NCBI RefSeq assembly: GCF_004402535.1
Contig: NZ_SOEY01000028.1
Location: forward strand, 248,001 to 312,000
Length of the DNA stretch: 64,000 nt
Direction: 5' to 3'
Source of the DNA: Cryobacterium glaciale
GTDB taxonomy: Bacteria > Actinomycetota > Actinomycetes > Actinomycetales > Microbacteriaceae
The notes below the pieces were generated by a model. That model was not told the DNA's origin. It worked only from the letters and a program-made list of their open reading frames with translations, and searched no databases. Each line of letters begins with the position of its first letter. Position 1 is the stretch's first letter. The position numbers and the translations under genes were made by a program. Of this stretch, positions 53,367-62,496 are shown one piece after another.

Positions 53367-55238
53367 GTGACCTATACCGCTCCGAACGCATTCACCACCC
53401 GTCCGACCCTGCAGGGAACCTTCGGGATGACCGCCTCGACGCACTGGCTCGCAACGGCCTGCGCCCAGGCCGTGCTCGAGCGGGGCGGCAACGCCTTCGA
53501 CGCCGCGGTGGCCGGCGCCTTCGTGCTGCACGTCGTGGAACCGCACCTGAACGGGCCAGGCGGCGACCTGACCGGCGTCTTCATCACGGCGGGTGAACCG
53601 GATGCCCCGCGCGTCGTGATGGGGCAGGGGCCGGCCCCGCAGGCGGCCACCATCGACCACTACCGCGCCGAGGGCCTCGACCTGGTTCCCGGATCGGGGG
53701 TGCTCGCCGCTGCCGTACCCGGCGCGGTCGACGCCTGGCTCGTGCTGCTGCGCGATCACGGCACCTGGGAGCTGGCCGACGTGCTTTCCTTCGCCCGCGG
53801 GTACGCGCGCGACGGACATCCGATTCTCGGCCGGGTCGTCGCCACGATCGGCTCGGTCGCGACACTCTTCACCGAGCACTGGCCGACCTCGGCCGCGCAG
53901 TGGATGCCGAATGGCCACCTTCCCCAGGCTGGCGACCTCGTGACCAATGCCGCCTGGGCGACGACCCTCGACCGCCTGCTCGCGGCGAGCTCGGGCTCGG
54001 GCTCGGCCGTCGCCAACCGCGCGGGGCGCATCGACGCGGTCCGAAGGGAATGGCGGGAGGGGTTTGTAGCCCGTGCCATCGTGGATTTCGGGCGCACACC
54101 GCACCGGCATTCCTCGGGCACCGACCATGCCGGCGTGATGACCCTGGCCGACCTCGCCGGTTTCGAAGCGAGCATCGAGGAGGCCACTACCGTGGTATTC
54201 CGCGGCCACACGATCGCCAAGACCGGCGCCTGGGGGCAGGGGCCGGCGCTGCTGCAGACCCTGATGATTCTCGACGGGTTCAGCGACGAGCACCTTGACC
54301 CGTCGACCGCGCTCGGCGCGCACACCATCCTCGAGGCGCAGAAGCTGAGTTTCGCCGACCGGGAAGCCTATTACGGGGACGACGACGTCCCACTGGATTA
54401 CCTCCTGTCTGCCGACTACGCGGCCAGCCGGCGGGCGCTCATCACCGGGCAGGCCTCCCCCGAGTTGCGCCCGGGCGTCGTGCCAGGACGCTCCCCGTAC
54501 CTGCCGGTGCTGCGCACCGAGTACACGACGGAGGCGCTAGCGAAGCAGGGGGCGGCGGCATCCGCTGCGGTCGGCGAACCGACGGTCGCCGCGCCCACTC
54601 GCGCCGCACGCATCGAAACGGAGCCCGAAACGCTCTCGACCGGTGAGCTGCGCGGCGACACCTGCCACATCGACGTCGTCGACCGCTGGGGCAATATGGT
54701 CTCCGCGACGCCGTCGGGCGGCTGGCTGCAGTCGTCGCCGACGATTCCCGAGCTGGGCTTCTGCCTCGGCTCCCGCCTGCAGATGACCTGGCTGGAGCCC
54801 GGTGCGCCCTCGGCCCTGACCGGCGGCAAACGCCCGCGCACGACCCTCACCCCCACACTCGTTCTGAAAGACGGGCAGGCGGTGACGGCGCTCGGCTCCC
54901 CCGGCGGCGACCAGCAGGACCAGTGGCAGTTGCTCTACCTGCTGCGCACGATCGTGGGCGGCTACACTCCGCAGCAGGCGATTGATGCGCCCGCCTTTCA
55001 CAGCACCTCGTTTCCGGGTTCGTTCTGGCCGCGCACCTGGGAACCCGGCGGCGCCGTCGTGGAAGACCGCCTGGGCGAGGCGGTCATCGCCGAACTCGAG
55101 CAGCGCGGCCACCGAATCACCCGGGCCGGCGACTGGGCGCTCGGCCGTATCTCGGCGGTCACCCGCGACCCGAAGACCGGATTGCTGCAGGCGGCGGCCA
55201 ATCCGCGCGGGGCCCAGGGGTACGCCGCGGGTCGTTGA
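53367..55238 (+). CDS. ggt: Gamma-glutamyltransferase family protein
   Basis: Ntn-hydrolase of the gamma-glutamyltranspeptidase family, 623 aa, which hydrolyses or transfers gamma-glutamyl groups. TLQGTFGMTASTHWLAT and AVLERGGNAFDAAVAGAFVL start the large subunit. The self-processing nucleophile Thr is in GDTCHIDVVDRWGN; NMVSATPSGGW and LGSPGGDQQDQW follow in the small subunit. No signal peptide is visible, so it may act in the cytoplasm. GTG 53367 follows GAGGG. The neighbouring operon makes a gamma-glutamyl amide, so a link is possible. Confidence 0.9.
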   Translation: MTYTAPNAFTTRPTLQGTFGMTASTHWLATACAQAVLERGGNAFDAAVAGAFVLHVVEPHLNGPGGDLTGVFITAGEPDAPRVVMGQGPAPQAATIDHYRAEGLDLVPGSGVLAAAVPGAVDAWLVLLRDHGTWELADVLSFARGYARDGHPILGRVVATIGSVATLFTEHWPTSAAQWMPNGHLPQAGDLVTNAAWATTLDRLLAASSGSGSAVANRAGRIDAVRREWREGFVARAIVDFGRTPHRHSSGTDHAGVMTLADLAGFEASIEEATTVVFRGHTIAKTGAWGQGPALLQTLMILDGFSDEHLDPSTALGAHTILEAQKLSFADREAYYGDDDVPLDYLLSADYAASRRALITGQASPELRPGVVPGRSPYLPVLRTEYTTEALAKQGAAASAAVGEPTVAAPTRAARIETEPETLSTGELRGDTCHIDVVDRWGNMVSATPSGGWLQSSPTIPELGFCLGSRLQMTWLEPGAPSALTGGKRPRTTLTPTLVLKDGQAVTALGSPGGDQQDQWQLLYLLRTIVGGYTPQQAIDAPAFHSTSFPGSFWPRTWEPGGAVVEDRLGEAVIAELEQRGHRITRAGDWALGRISAVTRDPKTGLLQAAANPRGAQGYAAGR

Positions 55239-55352
55239 CCCGCAGCAAAGTACCACCGAATCGGGTTTTCTGCTGCCCCCACGACGGGGGAGGACATCGA
55301 CCTGTCTATCCCCACTACATTGGAGCTATCGCACCGATTACCCGAGTCGGCG

Positions 55353-55607
55353 ATGGAACGGACAATCGTGAAAATGTTGCAGACAGAGTGCCCAGAATGC
55401 CAGCAAATGGTGTGGATCACGTCGGATACCCGGTTCGCGACCTATCACTCCCTGGCCAACTCCACCGAGGATTGCCCCGGATCCCGAATGACCGTTCCGG
55501 TACCCCCCAAACAGACTGCCGCAAGCCGTCGGCGCGCCCAAGCCGAACTGCTCGCCTGGGCCCACTCCACCACTGCGGTGGGCGCCGGCAAACACAAGGC
55601 CGCCTGA
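55353..55607 (+). CDS. Small zinc-ribbon-like hypothetical protein
   Basis: About 84 aa from ATG 55353 (TTG 55320 and ATG 55374 are alternatives). TECPECQQMVWI with a C-x2-C pair, then TYHSLANSTEDCPGS with His and Cys as possible third and fourth ligands, and a basic Arg/Ala-rich tail. No family recognised. It follows ggt by about 115 bp and ends before a strong terminator. Confidence 0.55.
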   Translation: MERTIVKMLQTECPECQQMVWITSDTRFATYHSLANSTEDCPGSRMTVPVPPKQTAASRRRAQAELLAWAHSTTAVGAGKHKAA

Positions 55608-55667
55608 CCGCACAAACCCAACGACATCAATCAACCCGAACGATTGATGCCGGCTGTCTGCTCGTCG

Positions 55668-55718
55668 AAAGCGGGTAACGGTTGCTTCAGCCGGCTGAGG
55701 TCACCGTTTACCCGCTTT
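55668..55718. terminator. Bidirectional terminator at the end of the methylamine-type operon
   Basis: Outer arms AAAGCGGGTAACGGT and ACCGTTTACCCGCTTT, with an inner stem CTTCAGC/GCTGAGG. It lies between the convergent small gene and the M20 gene. Confidence 0.8.
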
Positions 55719-55734
55719 AGCGTGCAAGCCGGGC

Positions 55735-57003
55735 TCAGGTACTCGCAGGCACCAGCAGGTCGGCGAGCACCAGGGCGAGGGCGCGGGCACCGGCCTCGGC
55801 GTCGTCGTCCTCGACGTATTCCTCTGGCGAGTGTGAGACCCCGGTGGGGTTGCGCACGAAGAGCATCGCGGTCGGCACGAACTGGGTGAGGATCCCCGCG
55901 TCGTGACCGGCGCCGGTGTCTTGCACCGGCGCATCCGGAAGGAGCAGGCTCAGGTGGTCGCGCAGGGCCGAGTCGAAGCTGACCGTGCGACTGACCGACT
56001 CTTCGGTGAGCTGCACCGTGCAACCCTCGTTCGCCGCGATCAGACGGGCTTCGGCCAGAATGGTGGCCACCACGGCTGCCGTCACCGCGTCGTCGGGATG
56101 CCGCGCGTCCAGCCACAGGTCGACCCGGGAAGCGATCACGTTAGTGCCCCCCGGCACCGGTTCGAGCCGTCCGACGGTGGCCCGGGTGCCCGGCTGGGCG
56201 CGGGCGGTGTCGCGGATGGCCATGACGATGCCCGCCGCCGCGATCATCGGGTCGTGTCGGTCGGTCATGAGCGTGGTGCCGGCGTGGTTCCCCTGGCCGG
56301 TCACGCTCAGGCGCCAGCGACCGTGGCCGAGGATCGACGAGCCGATGCCGACTGGCTGGTGGCGGTCGATGAGCACGCGGCCCTGCTCGACGTGCAGCTC
56401 GATGAACGTCCCGATCCGGGCCAGTGCCTCCGGGTCCGGTCCGAGAAAGGCCGGGTCGAAGCCGCTCTTCGCTGCCACCTCGGCGAACGAGTCGCCGTTC
56501 TGGTCGCGCAGGCCGCGGGCCAGGTCCACGTCGATCGCGCCGGTGAGCACGCGGGTTCCGAGGCAGGCCACACCGAACCGCGATCCTTCCTCCTCCGGGA
56601 ACACCGCGATGGCGAGCGGGCGTTCGGGGCGAAGGCCGCCGGCCCTCAGAATATCGAGGGCGACAAGCGCGGAGGCGACCCCGAGCGGACCGTCGAAGGC
56701 GCCGCCGCCGGGCACCGAGTCGAGATGACTGCCGGTGACGACAGCGTTGGCGGTGTCACCGGCTGGTGTGTACCACCAGGCCCAGATGACCCCGTTGCGG
56801 TCCGTCTCGACGTCGAGCCCACGTTTGGCCGCGTGGGCGAGGAACCAGGCGCGGAGGTCGAATTCGGCGCTGGAGAAGACCGGCCGAGAATAGCCGCCGC
56901 GGTGCGGATCGGCGCCGACCCGGCTGATCTCGGCCAGCAGCCCGGCGACCGTGTCGGCGGGGGCGGCCGTGCGGGGCCCGGCGGCCGGGGCGGGCACCGT
57001 CAC
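55735..57003 (-). CDS. M20-family Zn-dependent amidohydrolase (allantoate amidohydrolase/carbamoylase type)
   Basis: 422-aa di-metal amidase. Metal-binding blocks GSHLDSVPGGGAFDGPLGV, FPEEEGSRFGVACLGTRVL, ELHVEQGRVL, GQGNHAGTTLMTDRHDP and GAGHDAG. The family splits N-carbamoyl or ureido amino acids and related amides; the substrate here is unknown. GTG 57003 overlaps the stop of the oxidase gene by 4 bp (GTGA). Last gene of the seven-gene operon; it might hydrolyse a gamma-glutamyl or N-acyl intermediate. Confidence 0.88.
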   Translation of the reverse strand: MTVPAPAAGPRTAAPADTVAGLLAEISRVGADPHRGGYSRPVFSSAEFDLRAWFLAHAAKRGLDVETDRNGVIWAWWYTPAGDTANAVVTGSHLDSVPGGGAFDGPLGVASALVALDILRAGGLRPERPLAIAVFPEEEGSRFGVACLGTRVLTGAIDVDLARGLRDQNGDSFAEVAAKSGFDPAFLGPDPEALARIGTFIELHVEQGRVLIDRHQPVGIGSSILGHGRWRLSVTGQGNHAGTTLMTDRHDPMIAAAGIVMAIRDTARAQPGTRATVGRLEPVPGGTNVIASRVDLWLDARHPDDAVTAAVVATILAEARLIAANEGCTVQLTEESVSRTVSFDSALRDHLSLLLPDAPVQDTGAGHDAGILTQFVPTAMLFVRNPTGVSHSPEEYVEDDDAEAGARALALVLADLLVPAST

Positions 57004-58124
57004 GGGTGTACCCGGAACTGCGGCGGCACCGACCCGACGCCGGTCGCCAGGTCGGCGGCGAGCTCGCCGATCACCGGCGCGAACTTGGCACCGTGCCCGG
57101 AGCACGGTGAGAGCAGGGTGATGTTGTCAACGCGGTCGATGATGAAGTCCTCCGTCGGCGTGTTGGTGAACAGGCAGGTGGTCTCAGCGTACGGCGTGGG
57201 GTCGAGGCCCGGCAGGTAGCGGGCCACGTAGTTGACGACCCGTTCACGGTTGGCCGCTCCCATGATGCCGTCCTGGTCGGCCGCCGAGGCGAGGTGTTTG
57301 CCGCCGTTGTACTCGGCGATTTTCTGGCCGCGAAAAGAGGCGTCACGGCCGCCCGGCAGCCCGTACACCTGCATGCCGTCCATCTTGTGAATGAAAGTCG
57401 GCCAGTGCCCGGTGGTATCGGGTTCGACGTAGGGAAAGTGATAGGCCTGCTCCTGCATGACCGTGATCGTGGGGATCTGCGCGCGGAAGGCACTCGGCAG
57501 CGGCAGCTCTCCGAGCAGGCTCGGCAGCCAGCCGCCGGCGCTGACGATCACGTTCTCGGCGTCGACGGTCTCGCCAGTGGCGCTGTGCACCCGATATCCG
57601 GTGGCCGTCTCACTCACCCGGGCCACCGGCCAGTTGTTCCGTAACTGCGCGCCCGCCGCGCGGGCCAACTCGACCATGGTGGTCACAGCCGTTTCGGCGT
57701 CGATGACTCCGGCGCCCGGGTGCCAGAGTACCGGGGTGTCGAAGGCGATCTGCGGCCAGCGCTGGCGGGCAGCATCCGCTGTGAGCAGGTCGTGGTCGAT
57801 GCCGGCGCCCTGCAGCACCCGGGCGAGCGCTTCGGGCTCGCGCAGCGTTCCGTAGTCGAGGGAACCGGTGGGGGTGATGAGCTGCCGACGGCCCAGCCGG
57901 GTCAGTTCGTCCCAGCCGACTTTGGCCTGCTGCACGAGGCCGGTGTAGAACGCCTCGGGGTAGGCGTAGCGAAAGATGCGCGCCGAACCGTGCGAGCTTC
58001 CAGCATCGTTGGCGGGGGTGGACCGTTCCAGGATGGTGACCTCGTGGCCACGACGGGCGAGCTGCCAGGCGGTGGCCGCTCCGGCCAGGCCTGCTCCGAT
58101 GATGACGTACTGTGCGCTACTCAC
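57000..58124 (-). CDS. Monomeric sarcosine oxidase / N-methyltryptophan oxidase-like flavoprotein
   Basis: 374-aa FAD amine oxidase that demethylates secondary N-methyl amino acids to the amino acid, formaldehyde and H2O2. FAD motif VIIGAGLAGAATAWQLARRG; substrate/flavin region GSSHGSARIFRYAYPEAF; likely covalent flavin Cys341 in LLSPCSGHGAKFAP. Single-chain MSOX/SolA layout, not the four-subunit type. In this operon N-methylglutamate is an attractive substrate: oxidation would return glutamate. 38 bp after amt and coupled to the M20 gene. Confidence 0.88.
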   Translation of the reverse strand: MSSAQYVIIGAGLAGAATAWQLARRGHEVTILERSTPANDAGSSHGSARIFRYAYPEAFYTGLVQQAKVGWDELTRLGRRQLITPTGSLDYGTLREPEALARVLQGAGIDHDLLTADAARQRWPQIAFDTPVLWHPGAGVIDAETAVTTMVELARAAGAQLRNNWPVARVSETATGYRVHSATGETVDAENVIVSAGGWLPSLLGELPLPSAFRAQIPTITVMQEQAYHFPYVEPDTTGHWPTFIHKMDGMQVYGLPGGRDASFRGQKIAEYNGGKHLASAADQDGIMGAANRERVVNYVARYLPGLDPTPYAETTCLFTNTPTEDFIIDRVDNITLLSPCSGHGAKFAPVIGELAADLATGVGSVPPQFRVHP

Positions 58125-58162
58125 TGTGTTCTCCTGCTCGACTTATGGGATAAAGCGGATGC

Positions 58163-59443
58163 TTACGGCGCCGACACCAGGTCGGCGGCGGTACTGGAAT
58201 CGGCGTGGTCGTCGTAGGCGTCTTCGGCGTGCGCGTGCCGGTCGATCCCGTCGACCTCATCTTTCTCGGGGATGCGCAGTCCGATGGTCAGGTCGAGCAC
58301 CTTGGCGATGAGCCAGGTGACGACGAAGGAGTACAGCAGCACGGCGCCGGCGGCGAGGGCCTGGATACCGAGCAGCTCGATACCACCACCGTAGAACAGG
58401 CCGTTGCGGCCGTTGGGGGCGGCATCCGTTGCGAAGAACCCGATCAACAGGGTACCGACCAGGCCGCCGACCATGTGCACGCCGACGACGTCGAGGGAGT
58501 CGTCGTAGCCGAGCGTGAACTTCCATTCCACGGCGAGGCAGCAGACGATGCCGGCGATGGCACCGATGGCGATCGCACCCATCGGGCTGACCGCACCGCA
58601 GGCCGGGGTGATCGCCACGAGGGCGGAGATCAGGCCGGACGCGGCGCCGAGGCTCGTGACCGAACCATGGCGGAGTCGGTCGACGAGGGCCCAGCCGAGC
58701 AGGCCGGCGCAGGCGGCCACGGTGGTGTTGAGAAAGACGACGCTCGCGGCGTTGCCGGCGCTCAGGGCTGAACCGGCGTTGAAGCCGTACCAGCCGACCC
58801 AGAGCAGGCCGGCCCCGACGAGCACGAGCGGCCGGTTGTGCGGCTTGAGCGGGCCGCCCCAGCCCTTGCTGCGGCCGAGCACGATGGCCAGGGCGAGGGC
58901 GGCCACGCCGGCGTTCATGTGCACCGCGGTGCCGCCGGCGAAGTCGATAGCGCCGAGGTCGTTGGCGATCCAGCCGCCGACGACGCTGTCGCCGTCGAAG
59001 GCGAACACCCAGTGCGCCACGGGAAAGTAGACCAGCGCGGCCCAGATGCCGGCGAACAGCAGCCAGGCGCCGAACTTCATGCGTCCGGCCGCGGCCCCGG
59101 CCACGAGGGCGGTGGTCACCCCGGCGAACAGCAGCTGGAACACGATGAACAGCGCGAGCGGCAGGGCTGCGTCGGGGTCGTCGGCGAGGATCGTTTCGAG
59201 TCCGAAGAATTCGAGCGGGTCGCCGAGCAGCCCGAGGCTGCCGAGCGAGTCACCGAAGGTGGCCGAGTAGCCGAAAATAACCCAGAGAACGGCGACGAGA
59301 CTTGCGCCGCCGAAGCACATCATCATCATGTTCAGAATGCGTTTCGAGCTGACCATGCCACCGTAGAACAGGGCGAGGCCGGGAATCATCAGTGCCACGA
59401 GTGCCGAGCTGGTCAGCAGCCAGGCTGTATTGCCAGTATCCAT
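58163..59443 (-). CDS. amt: Ammonium transporter, Amt family
   Basis: 426-aa trimer-forming channel with 11 predicted helices that moves ammonium and often methylammonium. Gate and pore features: ALMIPGLALFYGGMV, twin histidines in GGTAVHMNAG and VVGVHMVGGLVGT, LLWVGWYGFNAGSAL. The C-terminal tail is long and acidic/His-rich. No glnK (PII) gene follows. In this operon it may import methylamine as well as ammonium. Confidence 0.94.
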   Translation of the reverse strand: MDTGNTAWLLTSSALVALMIPGLALFYGGMVSSKRILNMMMMCFGGASLVAVLWVIFGYSATFGDSLGSLGLLGDPLEFFGLETILADDPDAALPLALFIVFQLLFAGVTTALVAGAAAGRMKFGAWLLFAGIWAALVYFPVAHWVFAFDGDSVVGGWIANDLGAIDFAGGTAVHMNAGVAALALAIVLGRSKGWGGPLKPHNRPLVLVGAGLLWVGWYGFNAGSALSAGNAASVVFLNTTVAACAGLLGWALVDRLRHGSVTSLGAASGLISALVAITPACGAVSPMGAIAIGAIAGIVCCLAVEWKFTLGYDDSLDVVGVHMVGGLVGTLLIGFFATDAAPNGRNGLFYGGGIELLGIQALAAGAVLLYSFVVTWLIAKVLDLTIGLRIPEKDEVDGIDRHAHAEDAYDDHADSSTAADLVSAP

Positions 59444-59483
59444 GAGCGTGTCCTTGTCGTTTATCGGTGAAGAGAGCGGATGC

Positions 59484-60803
59484 TCAGCGGCCGGGAATCC
59501 AGCTGGTGCCGGCGAGCGGCACCCCGGCCATCGCGGCGGCTTCCACCGTGAGGGCGACGAGGTCTTCGGGTTCGAGGTGGTGCAGGTGTGACTTGCCGCA
59601 GGCCCGCGCGATCGTTTGGGCTTCCAGGGTCAGTACACGCAGGTAGTTGGCGATGCGCTTGCCGCCCGCGATCGGGTCGAGCCGCGCGGCGAGCTCCGGG
59701 TCCTGGGTGCTAATGCCGGCCGGGTCCTTACCGTCCTGGAAGTCGTCGTAGAACCCGGCGGATGAGCCGAGCGCTTCGTATTCGGCCTGGTAGCGCGGGT
59801 CGTTGTCGCCGAGGGCGATGAGCGCTGCGGTGCCGATCGAGACCGCGTCGGCGCCGAGCGCGATGGCCTTGGCCACGTCGGCACCGTTGCGGATACCGCC
59901 GGAGACGATGAGCTGCACCGTGCGGTGCACGCCGAGCTCCTGCAGGGCGGCGACCGCCGGACCGATCGCGGCGAGGATCGGGATACCCACGTTCTCGATG
60001 AAGACCTGCTGGGTGGCCGCCGTTCCGCCCTGCATACCGTCGAGCACGACCACGTCGGCGCCGCTCTTCACGGCGAGCGCGGTGTCGTAGTAGGGCCGGG
60101 AGGCGCCGACCTTGACGTAGATCGGCGTGTGCCAGTCGGTGATCTCGCGCAGTTCGGCGATCTTGATCGCGAGGTCGTCCGGGCCGGTCCAGTCGGGGTG
60201 CCGGCAGGCCGACCGCTGGTCGATGCCCACCGGCAGGGTGCGCATGCCGGCGACGCGTTCGGTGATCTTCTGGCCGAGGAGCATGCCGCCGCCACCGGGC
60301 TTGGCGCCCTGGCCGAGCACAATCTCGATCGCATCGGCTTTGCGCAGGTCATCGGGGTTCATGCCGTAGCGGGACGGCAGGTACTGGTAGACGAGGTGGC
60401 GGGACTGCCCGCGTTCCTCGGGGGTCATGCCGCCGTCGCCGGTGGTGGTGGAGGTGCCGGCCTCGGTGGCTCCACGGCCGAGGGCCTCCTTGGCGTTGGC
60501 TGAGAGGGCGCCGAAGCTCATGCCGGCGATGGTGATCGGAATGTCGAGGGTGATCGGCTTGAGTGCGTGGCGGCCGCCGAGGGTGACGTCGGTGCCGCAC
60601 TTCTCGCGGTACCCCTCGAGCGGATACCGGGACACGCTCGCGCCGAGAAAGAGCAGGTCATCGAAATGCGGCAGGGCCCGCTTCGCGCCCCAGCCGCGAA
60701 TATCGTAGATACCGGTCGTGGCGGCCCGCTGGATGTCGTTGATGGTGGCACGGTCGAAGGTGGCCGATTCGCGCAGGCCCCGGCTGGCATAGCTGTTCGT
60801 CAT
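59484..60803 (-). CDS. FMN-binding glutamate-synthase-domain protein (MgsC/GlxD type)
   Basis: 439-aa counterpart of the FMN domain of glutamate synthase. DIPITIAGMSFGALSANAKE, STTTGDGGMTPEERGQSRHL, GQGAKPGGGGMLLGQKI, YVKVGASRPYYDTALAVKSG, VVVLDGMQGGTAATQ and CGKSHLHHLEPEDL are GltB/MgsC-like. The central cysteine cluster of full GltB is reduced (SACRHPDWTGPDD). With the two next genes it forms a split glutamate synthase or N-methylglutamate synthase. 29 bp after the GXGXG gene. Confidence 0.88.
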   Translation of the reverse strand: MTNSYASRGLRESATFDRATINDIQRAATTGIYDIRGWGAKRALPHFDDLLFLGASVSRYPLEGYREKCGTDVTLGGRHALKPITLDIPITIAGMSFGALSANAKEALGRGATEAGTSTTTGDGGMTPEERGQSRHLVYQYLPSRYGMNPDDLRKADAIEIVLGQGAKPGGGGMLLGQKITERVAGMRTLPVGIDQRSACRHPDWTGPDDLAIKIAELREITDWHTPIYVKVGASRPYYDTALAVKSGADVVVLDGMQGGTAATQQVFIENVGIPILAAIGPAVAALQELGVHRTVQLIVSGGIRNGADVAKAIALGADAVSIGTAALIALGDNDPRYQAEYEALGSSAGFYDDFQDGKDPAGISTQDPELAARLDPIAGGKRIANYLRVLTLEAQTIARACGKSHLHHLEPEDLVALTVEAAAMAGVPLAGTSWIPGR

Positions 60804-60832
60804 GGTGTGTCCCTTGATTTCGTGAGCGGCGT

Positions 60833-61549
60833 TTAGTAGGCGGCGGCGTTGACGGCGGCGAAGTGGTACAGCGTGCGGGCTGAGCCGTAGCGGCGAAACT
60901 CGGCCGGGTCATCCGTTCGACCGGCCAGGGCGAGCAGTTCGGCCAGTTCAGCCAGGTGCTCGGGCCGCAACGGCTTCTCGATGCAGTCGGCGCCGAGGGA
61001 GGCGACCGTGCCCTTCACGTAGATTCGGGCCTCGTAGATTGAGTCGCCGAGGCCCTCTCCGGCGTCGCCGCAGACCACGAGCCGACCCGCCTGAGCCATG
61101 AACGCCGAGGCGTGGCCGATGTCACCGCCCACGACGATGTCCACGCCCTTCATCGAGATACCGCAGCGGGCGCCGGTGTTGCCGTCGACGACGACGAGGC
61201 CGCCCTGCCCGGTGGCCGCGGCGGCCTGCGAGGCGTCACCGGTGACGTGCACCGTGCCCGACATGATATTCTCGGCCAGTCCGACGCCGGCGCTGCCGTG
61301 CACCGTGACGCGGCCTTTCTGGTGCATGCCGGCGAAATAGTAGCCGACGTGCCCGTTGACCACGAGGTCGAGGTCACGGTCGATGCCGACGGCGATGTTG
61401 TGCTGCCCGGCCGGGGTGTCGACGACCCAGCTCGTGCCGTCGTCGGTGGCGTGCAGGGCCTGGTTGAGGTCGCGGACGGTGCTCACCGCGAGGTCTATGG
61501 CGGTGATCCGCGCGGTGTTCGTGGGTGCGGGAGCGTGGGTGATGGTCAC
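60833..61549 (-). CDS. GXGXG-domain subunit (MgsB/GlxC type)
   Basis: 238-aa right-handed beta-helix protein corresponding to the C-terminal domain of GltB. GXGXG-like turns: GRVTVHGSAGVGLAENIMSG, GDASQAAAATGQGGLVVVDG, GDIGHASAFMAQAGRLVVCG, GDAGEGLGDSIYEARIYVKG. It has no known catalysis of its own and joins the amidotransferase and FMN subunits. Overlaps the amidotransferase gene by 4 bp. Confidence 0.88.
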   Translation of the reverse strand: MTITHAPAPTNTARITAIDLAVSTVRDLNQALHATDDGTSWVVDTPAGQHNIAVGIDRDLDLVVNGHVGYYFAGMHQKGRVTVHGSAGVGLAENIMSGTVHVTGDASQAAAATGQGGLVVVDGNTGARCGISMKGVDIVVGGDIGHASAFMAQAGRLVVCGDAGEGLGDSIYEARIYVKGTVASLGADCIEKPLRPEHLAELAELLALAGRTDDPAEFRRYGSARTLYHFAAVNAAAY

Positions 61550-62475
61550 AGGGTCACCAGTTCTTTGGTCGAGTCGAGGGTCCAGGTGTAGACGACGCCG
61601 GGAGCGGGTTCGAAGATGCGCGCGTTCGCAATGCCGGGGAGGTGCGCGAGGGCGCGATATTCACTCGCCATCGCGACCCAGGCATCCGTTTCGGCGATGA
61701 TGGCGGGCTTGCATGCGATGGGGTCGCGCACAATAGCCATGCTCGTGGCGGTCGTGACGACGAGCGTGTAGAACCCGTCGAAGACGCCGCCAAGCTTTTC
61801 GAGGGCGGTCGTGAGGGTGTCGCCGGCTGCGAGGCGCCAGGCGATGTAGCGGGCGGCGACCTCCGAGTCGTTCTCACTGTCGAAGGTGACGCCCTCGGCG
61901 CACAGCTGGCGACGGATGGTGGCGTGGTTGCTGAACGATCCGTTGTGCACGAGGCAGAGGTCGTCGGCGACGGTGAACGGATGCGAGCCGGCGGCGGTCA
62001 CGGCCGACTCGGTGGCCATGCGGGTGTGTGAGAGCCCCTGGCTGCCGGTCGCCGCGCGCAGGTCGTACTGCTCGGCCAGGTCAAGCGGATGCCCGGTGCC
62101 CTTACGCACCGCCACGTGCTCGCCGCGGCCGGCGATCTGCACGCCGGGAAGGATGCTTGTCACGGCCTGTTCGAGCGCGCTCGTGCCGATCTGGGCATTG
62201 ATGAGGGTGGTCTCACCGAAGCCGGTGACGGTGACGCCGACGGCCGGCGGCACTGCGTCCCGGAGGGCTGCGGCGAGCGCGTCGGGGTTCAACTCGGCGT
62301 TAAGCACGGTGACGGTGCTCGTGCCGGCCGGGGTGAGGCTCGGGTCGTTGTAGATGGCGAGTCCGGCCGAGTCGGGGCCGCGATCGACGATGCCGCACAG
62401 CATGCCGTGCATGAGCTCGCCGAGGCTGGCGCGCAGGGCGACGTCGCGAATTTGAAGTGCTGCAATGCCACACAT
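61546..62475 (-). CDS. Class II glutamine amidotransferase subunit (MgsA/GlxB type)
   Basis: 309-aa Ntn amidotransferase. The N-terminal nucleophile is Cys2 (MCGIAALQI), with GIVDRGPDSAGLAIY, SHTRMATESAV and LVHNGSFSNHATIRR as glutamine/amide-binding loops. It would release ammonia from glutamine, or methylamine from gamma-glutamylmethylamide in the N-methylglutamate route. 21 bp after the ligase gene, overlapping the next by 4 bp. Confidence 0.88.
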   Translation of the reverse strand: MCGIAALQIRDVALRASLGELMHGMLCGIVDRGPDSAGLAIYNDPSLTPAGTSTVTVLNAELNPDALAAALRDAVPPAVGVTVTGFGETTLINAQIGTSALEQAVTSILPGVQIAGRGEHVAVRKGTGHPLDLAEQYDLRAATGSQGLSHTRMATESAVTAAGSHPFTVADDLCLVHNGSFSNHATIRRQLCAEGVTFDSENDSEVAARYIAWRLAAGDTLTTALEKLGGVFDGFYTLVVTTATSMAIVRDPIACKPAIIAETDAWVAMASEYRALAHLPGIANARIFEPAPGVVYTWTLDSTKELVTL

Positions 62476-62496
62476 AGGGGATCCTGTCTCTTCGAG

